A stretch of 38,330 bases of DNA from Candidatus Dormiibacterota bacterium (GTDB lineage Bacteria > Chloroflexota > Dormibacteria > Aeolococcales > Aeolococcaceae): contig PLZA01000034.1 of the NCBI GenBank assembly GCA_003153505.1, forward strand, positions 1 through 38,330, read 5' to 3'. Below are positions 1-7,789 of the stretch, in pieces; the stretch's first letter is position 1, and each line of letters begins with the position of its first letter. Made by a program: the position numbers and the translations under genes. The notes below the pieces were generated by a model. It made no database searches. It had not been told where the DNA came from and saw only the letters and a list, made by a program, of their open reading frames with translations.

Positions 1-1
1 A

Positions 2-868
2 CTAGGGCGTGGATGGCCCGAGACCCAGGCGGGCGTGGATCTCCCGGGTCGCAAGCGACTGGTTGAGGGTGATGAAGTGCAGCCCGGGTGCCCCCTCGGC
101 GAGGAGCTTCTCGCACAGCTCGGTGGCGATCTGGACGCCCTCGCGGCGGACCGCGTCGGGATCGTCCTCGAGGCCCTCGAAGCGGGCGACCACCTCGGTG
201 GGCACCGGGTAGCCGGCCAGCTCCCCCATCCGCTCGACCGACTTGAGGTTGGTGATCGGCATGATCCCGGGCAGCACCGGCTTCTCGCAGCCCAGCTTGG
301 CCAGGTCGTCGACGAGCGAGACGTACTCCTGGACCCGGAAGAAGAACTGCGTGATGGCGAAGTCCGCCAGCGCCAGCTTGGCGGCGAGCCAGCTCCGGTC
401 GCTCGCCCGATCCGGGGACTGCGGGTGGGTCAACGGGTGGGCGGCCACGCCGATCGAGAACCCTCCGATGGCCGCCGCCAGCTCGACCAGCTCCGTGGCG
501 TGCGTGAGCTCTCCGTCGGCGAGATCGGAACTCTTGGGCGGGTCCCCGCCCAGGCACAGGATGTTGTCGACTCCGGCCCGCCGGTACCGGACCAGGATCT
601 CGGCCAGGTCGAGGCGCGAGTGACCGACGCACGTGAGGTGGGCCATCGGGGTCAGGGTGGTGGTGTGGAGCATCCCGACGACGAGCTCGTGGGTCCACTC
701 GCGGGTCGACCCGCCGGCGCCGTAGGTGACCGACACGAAGCTGGGAGCGAGAGGTTGGAGCTCGCGCAGGGTGTTGGCCAGGGTCACCCGGGCGCCGGGC
801 GTCTTGGGCGGGAAGAACTCGAACGAGTACGTCCGCCCGGCGCGAAGGAGGTCTCCGATGCGTGCCAC
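2..868 (-). CDS. metF: 5,10-methylenetetrahydrofolate reductase
   Basis: This enzyme reduces 5,10-methylene-THF to 5-methyl-THF with flavin, supplying methyl groups for methionine synthesis in the cytoplasm. The 288-residue protein has the usual MetF length. It shows the early YSFEFFPPKT segment (about residues 14-23), the VSVTYGAGGSTR segment (about 46-57) and the LCLGGDPP segment (about 104-111), all typical of the MetF TIM barrel. Translation starts at GTG (866-868), and the stop codon TAG is the second codon-sized unit of the window, so the gene is complete. A TACCGT hexamer lies 8 nt before the start, but an AGGAG also lies very close, so a leadered start is possible. The neighbours are unrelated gene remnants, so context adds nothing. 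Family assignment is firm. Confidence 0.95.
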   Translation of the reverse strand: MARIGDLLRAGRTYSFEFFPPKTPGARVTLANTLRELQPLAPSFVSVTYGAGGSTREWTHELVVGMLHTTTLTPMAHLTCVGHSRLDLAEILVRYRRAGVDNILCLGGDPPKSSDLADGELTHATELVELAAAIGGFSIGVAAHPLTHPQSPDRASDRSWLAAKLALADFAITQFFFRVQEYVSLVDDLAKLGCEKPVLPGIMPITNLKSVERMGELAGYPVPTEVVARFEGLEDDPDAVRREGVQIATELCEKLLAEGAPGLHFITLNQSLATREIHARLGLGPSTP

Positions 869-876
869 GGCTCCTA

Positions 877-882
877 ACGGTA
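877..882 (-). promoter_or_regulatory. possible -10 element of metF
   Basis: The minus strand reads TACCGT, ending 8 nt before the metF GTG. It fits the TANNNT spacing seen at other unit-leading genes in this window. It is weaker evidence than the others because an AGGAG also sits 2 nt from the GTG. Confidence 0.3.
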
Positions 883-899
883 CCTAGCCGAGGCGCTAG

Positions 900-1100
900 T
901 GGCGGCGGGCGGCGATCGAACGTGACATCCTCATCGACGCGCCACCACGTTTCTTCTCGTTCCGCTGGAACTTCCCGCCGGGCGAGGAGCCCACCGATCG
1001 AAACGCGCCGCTTGTTGAGTTCACTCTCACACCTGAAGGCGAGCAGACGCGGCTGCATCTGGTCGAGAGTGGCATTCGAGTGCTGGATCGATCGGATTGA
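900..1100 (+). pseudogene. remnant of an AHSA1/SRPBCC-domain gene
   Basis: Translating this frame gives an uninterrupted stretch from the in-frame TAG at 897-899 to TGA at 1098-1100. It begins IERDILIDAP, the typical first strand of AHSA1-like SRPBCC (START-fold) proteins. It then jumps straight to FSFRWNFPPG and on to LVEFTLTPEGEQTRLHLVES, the usual C-terminal half of the same fold. In intact relatives some 50 residues separate these parts, so the middle appears deleted. No ATG, GTG or TTG start lies in frame upstream of the first strand, and the end (VLDRSD, stop) is shorter than usual. The stop touches the stop codon of the opposing permease. Intact homologues are small ligand-binding or stress proteins; this copy cannot be functional as read. 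Recognition is from motif memory, not a search. Confidence 0.6.
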
Positions 1101-1832
1101 TCATTCCCATTTGAAGAAGCGCACGGCCAGCACGCCGAAAGCCATGGTGTACGCAGCGAGGACCAGGAGCGTTGAAGCGGACGGGAAGCCCATCTGCATG
1201 GCGCGCTGGAGGGCTTCGACTGAGGCACCCAGGGGGGTTAGGTCGCTCACGTCACGGAGGGCGGTCGGAAACTCCTGAACCGGGAACCAGAGCCCGGCGA
1301 AAAACATCCTTGGAAAGAAGGCAGCAAACGAAATCCCCCCTGCGCCGGCTGCGGTTCTCGCCACGCCGGTGATCAAAAGGCCGATGGCGAAGGTCGCGGT
1401 GATAGAAAGCAAGGTCGCAAGCGCGAACCCTCCGAGGCTGGCGGGGGCACTCAGCCCGAACGCGACCGTACCGACCACCATGACGACGAGGAGCGCCGCG
1501 ACCGCGATCCCAAGGTGGATCACCAGCTGAGCGCCGAGAACCCAGACGGGTGGGACCGGCGTGGTGGATAGCCGCCGCAAGATTCCCTGCTCTCGGTATG
1601 TCGCGAGAGGCGTCGGCAGACTGAAGAATGCGAGCGCTGCGATGACGAGGGCGACAAGAATCGGAACGTAGACGTCGAACAACGTGAGGCCGCCCAGCGT
1701 TTTCTGCTGGTCGTGGAACACCGGGAGGATGCCGAAGATTATGAGCAGCAGGACCGGAAGCCCTAGGCCGAAGATCAGTCCAATCGGCATCGACGAACGG
1801 AGGAAGCACCTCGTCAAGGAGAAGGAGTTCAC
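1101..1832 (-). CDS. ABC-2 type transporter permease, N-terminus replaced
   Basis: This is a 243-residue membrane protein of the ABC-2/DrrB permease family, which forms the membrane channel of drug, lipid or polysaccharide exporters. Hydrophobic segments fall at about residues 16-37, 50-70, 100-125, 130-155, 160-180 and 215-237. The C-terminus (LAVRFFKWE) is typical and complete. The first 12 or so residues from GTG 1832 are antisense to conserved DUF899 sequence (about 1798-1832), so they are not the native N-terminus, and the original start has been lost near 1,795. No ATP-binding partner is encoded nearby, whereas these permeases normally sit beside one. It could still be translated as a chimera, but it is probably a non-functional fragment. 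Confidence 0.7.
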   Translation of the reverse strand: MNSFSLTRCFLRSSMPIGLIFGLGLPVLLLIIFGILPVFHDQQKTLGGLTLFDVYVPILVALVIAALAFFSLPTPLATYREQGILRRLSTTPVPPVWVLGAQLVIHLGIAVAALLVVMVVGTVAFGLSAPASLGGFALATLLSITATFAIGLLITGVARTAAGAGGISFAAFFPRMFFAGLWFPVQEFPTALRDVSDLTPLGASVEALQRAMQMGFPSASTLLVLAAYTMAFGVLAVRFFKWE

Positions 1833-2481
1833 GCGACTCCGCGACCAGCTGAGCCGCGAGCGGCGTGAGCTCCCTTGGGAGTTGGTCGAGAAGGACTACA
1901 AGTTCGAGGGCGAGCGCGGCGTGCAAACGCTGAGCGAGATGTTCGACGGCCGGAGTCAGCTGGTCGTCTACCACGCCATGTTCAACCCCGAAACCGCGGG
2001 ACCGAACACGACGTGGACGGTCGACGCGGGCTGCCCATACTGCTCGTTCTGGATGGACAACTTCAACGGCATCACCGTCCACCTCAACCACCGCGACATC
2101 ACGATGGTCGCCGTCTCGCGTGCTCCCTATCCAGCGATCGCCGCCTACAGGAGGCGAATGGGCTGGGGCTTCCCGTGGCTTTCTTCGGCAGGCAGCGACT
2201 TCAACTTCGACTACCGCGTCTCGTTCACCGAGGACGAACTGGCCGCCGAGAAGGTCGACTACAACTACGGCCTGAACCACTTTCCGATGTCGGACGCGCC
2301 GGGTATCAGCGTCTTCCTGAGGGACGACGACGGCCGAGTCTTCCACACCTACTCGACGTACTCGCGCGGGCTCGACATGCTGAACGTCGCCTACCACTAC
2401 ATGGACCTGGCGCCAAAGGGTCGCGACGAAGGCGACTCGGGCCCAGGATGGCTTCGCCGCCGCGACGAGTACGCGGACTGA
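1798..2481 (+). pseudogene. DUF899 thioredoxin-like protein, 5'-truncated
   Basis: From RRKHLVKEKEFTRLRD onward this matches the DUF899 family, thioredoxin-fold proteins of unknown role. Clear landmarks are LPWELVEKDYKF, LFDGRSQL-like MFDGRSQL, the CPYCSFW dithiol motif, DNFNGI, RMGWGFPW and HTYSTYSRGLDMLN. The C-terminus (RRDEYAD) is complete. The first 15-20 residues of the family, including the initiator, are missing. The frame stays open upstream to an ATG at 1684, but that stretch is antisense to the permease gene. No start codon lies near the homology border. Two unrelated genes have therefore been joined head to head, each losing its 5' end. Without a start or promoter it is most likely dead, unless read as a fusion from the upstream ATG. 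Confidence 0.8.
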
Positions 2482-2689
2482 CGCTCTCGTGTACCGGTTT
2501 GCGCGGCAGGCCGAGGGCCGGCCCACGCGCCCGGTGACGGCGCGCGATGCTGGGGCCCGTGTCCGCTGCCCTTCAACCTCGTCCGCGCCGGCGATGTGGC
2601 GATTGGACATGTCGTCTACGTCGCGCTGGCCTGACCCCGATGGCCGAGCTCGCGGCGGCGTCAGCGCGGTCCGGCTGGACGCCGGCAGG

Positions 2690-3100
2690 TCACCAGGTAC
2701 CGCGGGGCGCCAGCCAACGCGTTGTCTGTCCGGTGACCTCGGAGACATGATCAAAGTCGCTGTCGTAGTGGACGAGCGTGAGCTCATGGCGCTCCGCGAC
2801 TGCCGCGATGAGTAGATCGGCGATGCCGACCGATCGATGCTTGCCTTTCTCGGCGAGCAGCACCATGACCTCGACGGCCCGATCCCAATCCGCCTGACGG
2901 GTATCGACGGGCCGGAAGCCAGCCTGTCTTTCCTCGATGATCTGGAGGAGGGCCTGGTAGCTTGTGGCGCTGTAGAAGAGCTCCAGATCGGTCATGGAAC
3001 TACGCCGCACGTTGCCTTCCATGATCTCGGCTGCCAACCACCCGGCACCCTCCAAGCCGACGCGAACCAGCGCACTCTTGTCTGCGAGGTACGTCGGCAT
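2690..3100 (-). CDS. vapC: VapC-family PIN-domain toxin
   Basis: This 136-residue PIN-domain protein is predicted to be the RNase toxin of a VapBC pair, cleaving tRNA or rRNA when free of its antitoxin. The acidic PIN residues are visible: D7 (YLADKSAL), E40 (MTDLE), D95 (GIADLLIAA) and D113/D115 (HYDSDFDHV). Its ATG (3098-3100) overlaps the antitoxin stop as TGATG, indicating translational coupling with antitoxin first, the usual order. All active-site positions look intact. The actual RNA target cannot be read from sequence. The 208 bp downstream, to the DUF899 stop, hold no convincing gene. Confidence 0.9.
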   Translation of the reverse strand: MPTYLADKSALVRVGLEGAGWLAAEIMEGNVRRSSMTDLELFYSATSYQALLQIIEERQAGFRPVDTRQADWDRAVEVMVLLAEKGKHRSVGIADLLIAAVAERHELTLVHYDSDFDHVSEVTGQTTRWLAPRGTW

Positions 3101-3333
3101 CAGCGCCAGGCAGACCGCATCACGTCAGGGTCGTCGAGCTCGATGTCCTTGTGCTGTGAGAGCCTGTCGACGAAGCGCCGCCGAGACGAGCGGGCGGCAA
3201 TCTCCCTGAGGGCGCAGTTCACCGTGTCGACGAGAGTGCTGGTGCCGAGCTCATCCTGCGCCGCCCGGGCAGCTTGACGATCCACGGCGATTGTGGTCTT
3301 GCGCTCGTGGCTGGACTCCGCTTTGGCGGTCAT
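3100..3333 (-). CDS. vapB: VapB-family antitoxin
   Basis: This 77-residue protein precedes vapC and overlaps it by one base. The N-terminal half (KTTIAVDRQAARAAQDELGT, then STLVDTVNCALREI) looks like the ribbon-helix-helix DNA-binding type common to VapB antitoxins. The charged tail (FVDRLSQHKDIELDDPDVMRSAWR) would wrap the toxin. A strong ribosome binding site, GGAGGAGA, lies a few bases before the ATG (3331-3333), contrasting with the leaderless-looking genes elsewhere in the window. It is expected to repress its own operon together with VapC. The assignment rests on size, position and pattern. Confidence 0.85.
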   Translation of the reverse strand: MTAKAESSHERKTTIAVDRQAARAAQDELGTSTLVDTVNCALREIAARSSRRRFVDRLSQHKDIELDDPDVMRSAWR

Positions 3334-3354
3334 GTCTCCTCCGGATAGCTACAA

Positions 3355-3374
3355 ATTCTAACAGAGATAGTCTC
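3355..3374 (-). promoter_or_regulatory. putative vapBC promoter and operator
   Basis: The minus strand carries TAGAAT (3355-3360) as a -10 candidate. Directly upstream is the inverted repeat GAGA-TAG-TCTC (3364-3374), placed where an autoregulating VapBC complex would block RNA polymerase. No good -35 hexamer is visible. Confidence 0.35.
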
Positions 3375-3535
3375 GTTATGGCACCGCGAGATATCCAATC
3401 GGCGACCGCGGCGACCTACTCCTCGATCGCTCCTTGATGCATCGAAGATGCGAGCGGAACGTGTACGAAGGGTCCGCAGCGCGCCGGGACAGATAGTCGT
3501 CGTCTGCAGCTACGGCTGCGGCGACAAGCGTCCGA

Positions 3536-4411
3536 TCACGCCGGCCCGATCTGGGCGAGGCGAGGGACCACGTCTGCGAGCTTTCTGGCCATCGCGACGG
3601 GGTCGGGCGACGTGTTCCGGACCCCGACCATGGTGATCCCCAGTTTCGCGTACTCCTCCATGTCTCGGAGGAACCCGTCCGTATCCTTGGTCGGGTCGGC
3701 CGCTCCCTGGATGGTCTTCTTGATGGTCGCCATGTCGCGACCCTCGTCCTCGCAGTGCTGGGCGAGGATGTCGAGCTTGCGCTTGACCTCCGGGGCTCCG
3801 AGGGCGAAGAGGTTGCACGCGTCTGCGTAGCGGGCCACCAGCTTGAGGGTCTTGCGCTCGCCACCACCGCCGATGAGGATCTTCGGGCGGGGCTGCTGAA
3901 CCGGCTGCGGACGGCAGATCGTTTCGGCCAGGTGGTAGTGCTTGCCGTCGTACGGCCCGTCGTTGTCGCTCCACATCTGATTGCAGATCTGCATCGTCTC
4001 CTCGAGGCGTTCGAACCGCTCGGCGATGGGCGGGAAGAGCACACCCAGGGCGAGGTGCTCGCGCTCGTACCACGCGGCCCCAAGGCCGAGCATCGCGCGC
4101 CCGCCTGAGACAACATCGAGTGTGGTCACGATCTTGGCCAGCAGCCCAGGGTGCCGGTAGGTCACCCCGGTGACCATCAACGAGAGCGTGATGCGCTCGG
4201 TCTTGCCCGCCACAAATCCGAGCGAGGTGTAGCCCTCAAGCATCGGGTCCTGGGCCGTCGCGAACCCCTCCATCTGGAACCAGTGATCCATCATCGTCAG
4301 GGTCGAGCAGCCCGATTCCTCGGCAGCCTGAGCGGTGGCCGCAAGGGTTGGGCCCAGCGCGGTGTTCCCGCCTGGAAGGGTGAAGTTCATGAAGTGGAGT
4401 GCGAGTTCCAT
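3536..4411 (-). CDS. LLM-class F420-dependent oxidoreductase
   Basis: This 291-residue TIM-barrel protein belongs to the luciferase-like monooxygenase superfamily. The subgroup resembles the actinobacterial/Chloroflexota F420-dependent enzymes: GCSTLTMMDHWFQ near residue 34, RITLSLMVTGVTYRHPGLLAK (about 73-93), LDVVSGGRAMLGLGAAWYE (about 98-116) and PKILIGGGGERKTLKLVARYAD. It probably transfers hydride from reduced F420 (or FMN) to an unknown small substrate. The ATG is preceded by AGGAG seven bases away, so this gene has a normal leader. It stands alone, divergent from the pse operon, and nothing nearby suggests its substrate. Confidence 0.85.
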   Translation of the reverse strand: MELALHFMNFTLPGGNTALGPTLAATAQAAEESGCSTLTMMDHWFQMEGFATAQDPMLEGYTSLGFVAGKTERITLSLMVTGVTYRHPGLLAKIVTTLDVVSGGRAMLGLGAAWYEREHLALGVLFPPIAERFERLEETMQICNQMWSDNDGPYDGKHYHLAETICRPQPVQQPRPKILIGGGGERKTLKLVARYADACNLFALGAPEVKRKLDILAQHCEDEGRDMATIKKTIQGAADPTKDTDGFLRDMEEYAKLGITMVGVRNTSPDPVAMARKLADVVPRLAQIGPA

Positions 4412-4605
4412 TGAGTGACTCCTGCCTGGGTGTGGATGCGATTGTCTGGTCCACGTCCGGGGTGCGGAGCACCTCCGAAAAGGGCGTGTGGCAGAAGGCG
4501 AGTCTAGTCGGAGACGCCAAAACGACTGCCCGGTGACCGCGACGTGAGCGCCGTGGGCTCCCGTAGGCTACCCGCGACCCGGTTGCCCGACAATGAGGAT
4601 CGACT

Positions 4606-5610
4606 GTGAACTACTTCGAGGGGCGCACCATTCTGCTGACCGGTGGGACCGGCTCCTTCGGTCACCATTTCACGCGCACCGCGCTGTCGCAGTGGAATCC
4701 CAAAAGCATCCGGGTCTTCAGTCGCGACGAGCTCAAGCAGTCGGAGATGCAGCGATCGTTCGACGACGACAGGCTCCGATTCCTGATCGGCGACGTCCGA
4801 GATCATCAACGGTTGCGACGTGCGGTAGAAGGCGTGGACATCGTGATTCACGCTGCCGCGATGAAGCAGGTGCCCGCGTGTGAGTACAACCCGTTCGAAG
4901 CAGTCCAGACCAACATCCTCGGCGCGCAGAACGTCGCTGAGGCCTGCATCGAGGCTGGGATTCCGCGCGCAGTGGCACTCAGCACCGACAAGGCGGTGAG
5001 CCCCGCAAACCTCTATGGTGCAACCAAGCTGTGTGCCGAGAAGCTGTTCGTCCAGGCTAACGTTTACGCAGGCGCTCGAGACGTGCGCCTGTCCTGCGTC
5101 CGCTACGGCAACGTCGTCGGCTCGCGCGGCAGCGTGGTGCCACTCTTCCGCACTCAAGCCCCGACCGGGGAGCTGACGGTGACCGACCAGCGCATGACGC
5201 GGTTCTGGATCACCCTTGATCAGGCCGTGCAGCTGGTCGCGGACTGCGTCGCCACGATGGCCGGCGGCGAGGTGTTCATCCCCAAGATCCCGAGCACCCG
5301 CGTCGTGGATCTCGCGGAGGCGATCGCGCCGGGAGTGCGGATTCGCTACACGGGGATCAGGCCCGGGGAGAAACTTCACGAGGTCTTGATCACTTCGGAC
5401 GAGGCGCGGCACACGTTCGACATGGACTGGTGCTACGTCGTTGTCCCCGAGCACCCCTTCTGGGGAGCGCGGGCCTCGGCTGACGGCACGCGCGTTGCCG
5501 AGGAGTTCCATTACAGCAGCGACAGCAACACGGAGTGGCTGGACGTGAACGATCTTCGCGACCTCCTGGCGAAGTGGCCGGCCAAAGCGCCCGCCGACAT
5601 GGGCGGATGA
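4606..5610 (+). CDS. pseB: UDP-GlcNAc 4,6-dehydratase (inverting), pseudaminic acid step 1
   Basis: PseB removes water across C4-C6 of UDP-GlcNAc and inverts C5, giving the UDP-4-keto-L-arabino sugar that starts pseudaminic acid synthesis. The 334-residue extended SDR shows the nucleotide loop GGTGSFG (residues 13-19), RDELKQSEMQ, IHAAAMKQVPACEYNPFEA, the STDKA motif with D128/K129, and the Y137-x3-K141 pair (NLYGATK). These match the inverting PseB/FlaA1 type rather than the retaining LegB type. The start is GTG 4606, preceded by GAGGA at good spacing. Its stop overlaps the pseC ATG (ATGA), so this is the first gene of a coupled pseBCGF unit. Confidence 0.95.
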   Translation: MNYFEGRTILLTGGTGSFGHHFTRTALSQWNPKSIRVFSRDELKQSEMQRSFDDDRLRFLIGDVRDHQRLRRAVEGVDIVIHAAAMKQVPACEYNPFEAVQTNILGAQNVAEACIEAGIPRAVALSTDKAVSPANLYGATKLCAEKLFVQANVYAGARDVRLSCVRYGNVVGSRGSVVPLFRTQAPTGELTVTDQRMTRFWITLDQAVQLVADCVATMAGGEVFIPKIPSTRVVDLAEAIAPGVRIRYTGIRPGEKLHEVLITSDEARHTFDMDWCYVVVPEHPFWGARASADGTRVAEEFHYSSDSNTEWLDVNDLRDLLAKWPAKAPADMGG

Positions 5611-6809
5611 ATCCCGCAGACCTGCCGGCCATCGCCGGAGGCGTCCCGGTGAGGACACAGCCGCTCGCGTATGGCCGGCACCGGATGGATGAGAGCGACA
5701 TCGCCGCGGTCGTGGCAGCGCTTCGATCGGGGACGCTCACCGGAGGTGATGGAGTCTCCACCTTCGAGCACGCCCTCGCTGCACGCTGTAACGCCGGTCA
5801 CGCGGTTGCGGTCGCCAACGGCAGCGTCGCCCTCGACCTCGCCGTCGGCGCCCTCGGGGTCGGACCCGGCGACGAAGTGGTGACCACGCCGCTGACTTTT
5901 GTCGCCACCGCGAATGCGGTCCTGCGCCTCGGTGCGTCGCCGATCTTTGCCGACATCGGCGACGACCGCTGTCTCGACCCCGCATCCGCCGCGCGGGCGG
6001 TGACGTCGCGCACGAAGGCCTTGATCACCGTCGACTATTCCGGTCTCCCTGCTGATATCCCTGCATTGCGAGCGGCACTTCCCCGTCCCCTGCCGATCAT
6101 CGCGGACAGCGCCCATTCACTCGGGGGCTCGTTGCATGGGCACGCCGTCGGATCCCTTGCCGACATCACCACGCTGAGCTTTCACCCCGTGAAGCAGATA
6201 ACGACTGGTGAAGGCGGCGCCTGCCTGACCGATGACCCGCTTCTCGCGGACATCATCCGCAGGCGGCGTAACCACGGCATGACCAGCACCGCCGATGAGC
6301 GCACCGGCGCGCTGTGGAAATACGACGTGACCACCCTCGGGGACAACTATCGGCTCACGACCATGCAGGCGGCGCTCGGCGCGTCACAGCTGCGACGGCT
6401 CGACGACATCGTCGCCGAGCGCGGCGAACTCGCAGATCGCTACGACGCAATGCTTGCCGGCATCCCCGGCGTCGGACTGCCGCCGCGACCCGAGGGACGT
6501 CGAAGCGCGTGGCACCTGTACGTGATCGAGATCGACCCAGAGGCATTCGGCTGTGCACGCGATATCGTTATCGATGCGCTTCGCGCCGAGGGCATCGAGG
6601 CAACGCTGCATTACCCGGCGGTCCATCTCCTGTCCCTCTACCGCGAGCGCGGCGGTGTCCCGGGGACCGCGCCGCGAGCCGAGCGGCTGTGCGAGCGGCT
6701 GGTGACCATTCCGCTCTACCCGACCATGACCGCGGCCGACCAGGATGATGCCGTGGTCGCGCTGCATCGGATCCAGACATGGGCGGCGGCACACGCGTCT
6801 GCGTCATGA
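5607..6809 (+). CDS. pseC: UDP-4-amino-4,6-dideoxy-GlcNAc-type transaminase, pseudaminic acid step 2
   Basis: PseC is a PLP-dependent DegT/DnrJ/EryC1-fold aminotransferase that places an amino group at C4 of the PseB product. With the start at 5607 the protein has 400 residues. The frame is open further upstream, but this ATG overlaps the pseB stop as ATGA. The PLP lysine is about K196 in SFHPVKQITTGEGG, and ADSAHSLGG upstream is the typical cofactor-binding segment. DNYRLTTMQAALG and WHLYVIE are further family marks. It overlaps pseG at its 3' end, so the operon is translationally coupled through this gene. Confidence 0.93.
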   Translation: MNPADLPAIAGGVPVRTQPLAYGRHRMDESDIAAVVAALRSGTLTGGDGVSTFEHALAARCNAGHAVAVANGSVALDLAVGALGVGPGDEVVTTPLTFVATANAVLRLGASPIFADIGDDRCLDPASAARAVTSRTKALITVDYSGLPADIPALRAALPRPLPIIADSAHSLGGSLHGHAVGSLADITTLSFHPVKQITTGEGGACLTDDPLLADIIRRRRNHGMTSTADERTGALWKYDVTTLGDNYRLTTMQAALGASQLRRLDDIVAERGELADRYDAMLAGIPGVGLPPRPEGRRSAWHLYVIEIDPEAFGCARDIVIDALRAEGIEATLHYPAVHLLSLYRERGGVPGTAPRAERLCERLVTIPLYPTMTAADQDDAVVALHRIQTWAAAHASAS

Positions 6810-7789
6810 GCCGGCGGGCTCTGCTCGCGCCCGATTGCGGACAGGGTGTCGGATTGGGCCACCTCGAGCGCATGCTCGCGCTCGCGGACGCATTGCGACC
6901 CGATACAGCGGCGTCACTGATTCTCCCGAGTGGCGATGTGACCCTGCGCCGCCGGGTTGAAGATCGCGGGCATGCCGTCGTTGAAGCGCCTGGCACTACC
7001 GCGAGCCGTGTTGCGACCGTCGCCGATTCCCGTCCACCGATGGATGTGATCGTCCTCGACGGGTACGTCTTCAATGTTGCCCTGCAATCGCGACTTCGCG
7101 ATGCGGCGCCGCTGGTCGTTGTCGATGATCTCGGCCTCCCAGCCGCGTGCGACCTCGCGGTCAATCCTTCTCCCGGCGGTGAGGGACTCCGACCCAGTGG
7201 AGCGCACAGGTTCCTCGGTGGCGCCGCCTACGCGCTGCTTCGCGAGTCGTTCGTCGATGCACGCGACAGCGTGCTGCTCCGCGGACGAGCAGGCAGAACG
7301 GTGCTGGTCTCAACGGGCGCCACGGATATCGACGGCATCGCCGAGCGCGTGAGCGAGGAGTTACTCGAGCGCGACGATACGGTCGAGATCGTCAGAGTCA
7401 TCGGGCCGGACGCGCCTCCGGATGCGGCAGCGCATCAGCGGCGCCTGCGTCTGCTCGTCTCGCCGCAAAGCCTCGCCGAGGCGCTCACCGGCGTGACGGT
7501 GTACGTGGGAGCCGCTGGCACAACCGCGGTGCAAGCCGCATGCGTCGGCATCCCGGCGGTGGTCAGCGCCATGGTGCCGAATCAGAGAGCCCAGGCGGGC
7601 GCACTCGCCGCGGCAGGCTGCGCGATCGTCGTCGAGCCCGATGACCTCACCACAGCGTGCCTGCAGCTGCTTGATGATCCGGATCGTTGCGAGCAGATGG
7701 GTGCGCACGGACGGACGCTCGTCGACGGGCGCGGCGCGGAGCGCGTGGCCGCGGCGTTGCGCGATTGCCTTCGCCGGGGAGCCCCGTGA
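6806..7789 (+). CDS. pseG: UDP-2,4-diacetamido-2,4,6-trideoxy-L-altropyranose hydrolase
   Basis: PseG cleaves UDP from the diacetamido-altrose intermediate to free the sugar for condensation. It is a GT-B-like nucleotidase. The N-terminal DCGQGVGLGHLERMLALA segment carries the expected catalytic His (H19). The second half has YVGAAGTTAVQAACVGIPAV, the UDP-binding segment of this fold. I chose ATG 6806, which overlaps the pseC stop as ATGA and gives 327 residues; an in-frame ATG at 6779 would add nine residues inside pseC. It sits between pseC and pseF in the same coupled unit, which supports the specific call over a generic MurG-like protein. Confidence 0.88.
   Translation: MSRRALLAPDCGQGVGLGHLERMLALADALRPDTAASLILPSGDVTLRRRVEDRGHAVVEAPGTTASRVATVADSRPPMDVIVLDGYVFNVALQSRLRDAAPLVVVDDLGLPAACDLAVNPSPGGEGLRPSGAHRFLGGAAYALLRESFVDARDSVLLRGRAGRTVLVSTGATDIDGIAERVSEELLERDDTVEIVRVIGPDAPPDAAAHQRRLRLLVSPQSLAEALTGVTVYVGAAGTTAVQAACVGIPAVVSAMVPNQRAQAGALAAAGCAIVVEPDDLTTACLQLLDDPDRCEQMGAHGRTLVDGRGAERVAAALRDCLRRGAP

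Noticed and set aside
2482..2634. Short + frame ending CPLPFNLVRAGDVAIGHVVY, then stop at 2632-2634
   Set aside because: It reads like the tail of a protein, but no family was recognised and it has no start; it may be another gene fragment, not supported enough to annotate.
1252..2787. 511-codon minus-strand open frame spanning permease and DUF899
   Set aside because: It is a shadow of both; DUF899 motifs on + and permease helices on - in another frame explain the region.
4504..5658. 384-codon minus-strand open frame
   Set aside because: It is antisense to pseB, whose motifs are unambiguous.
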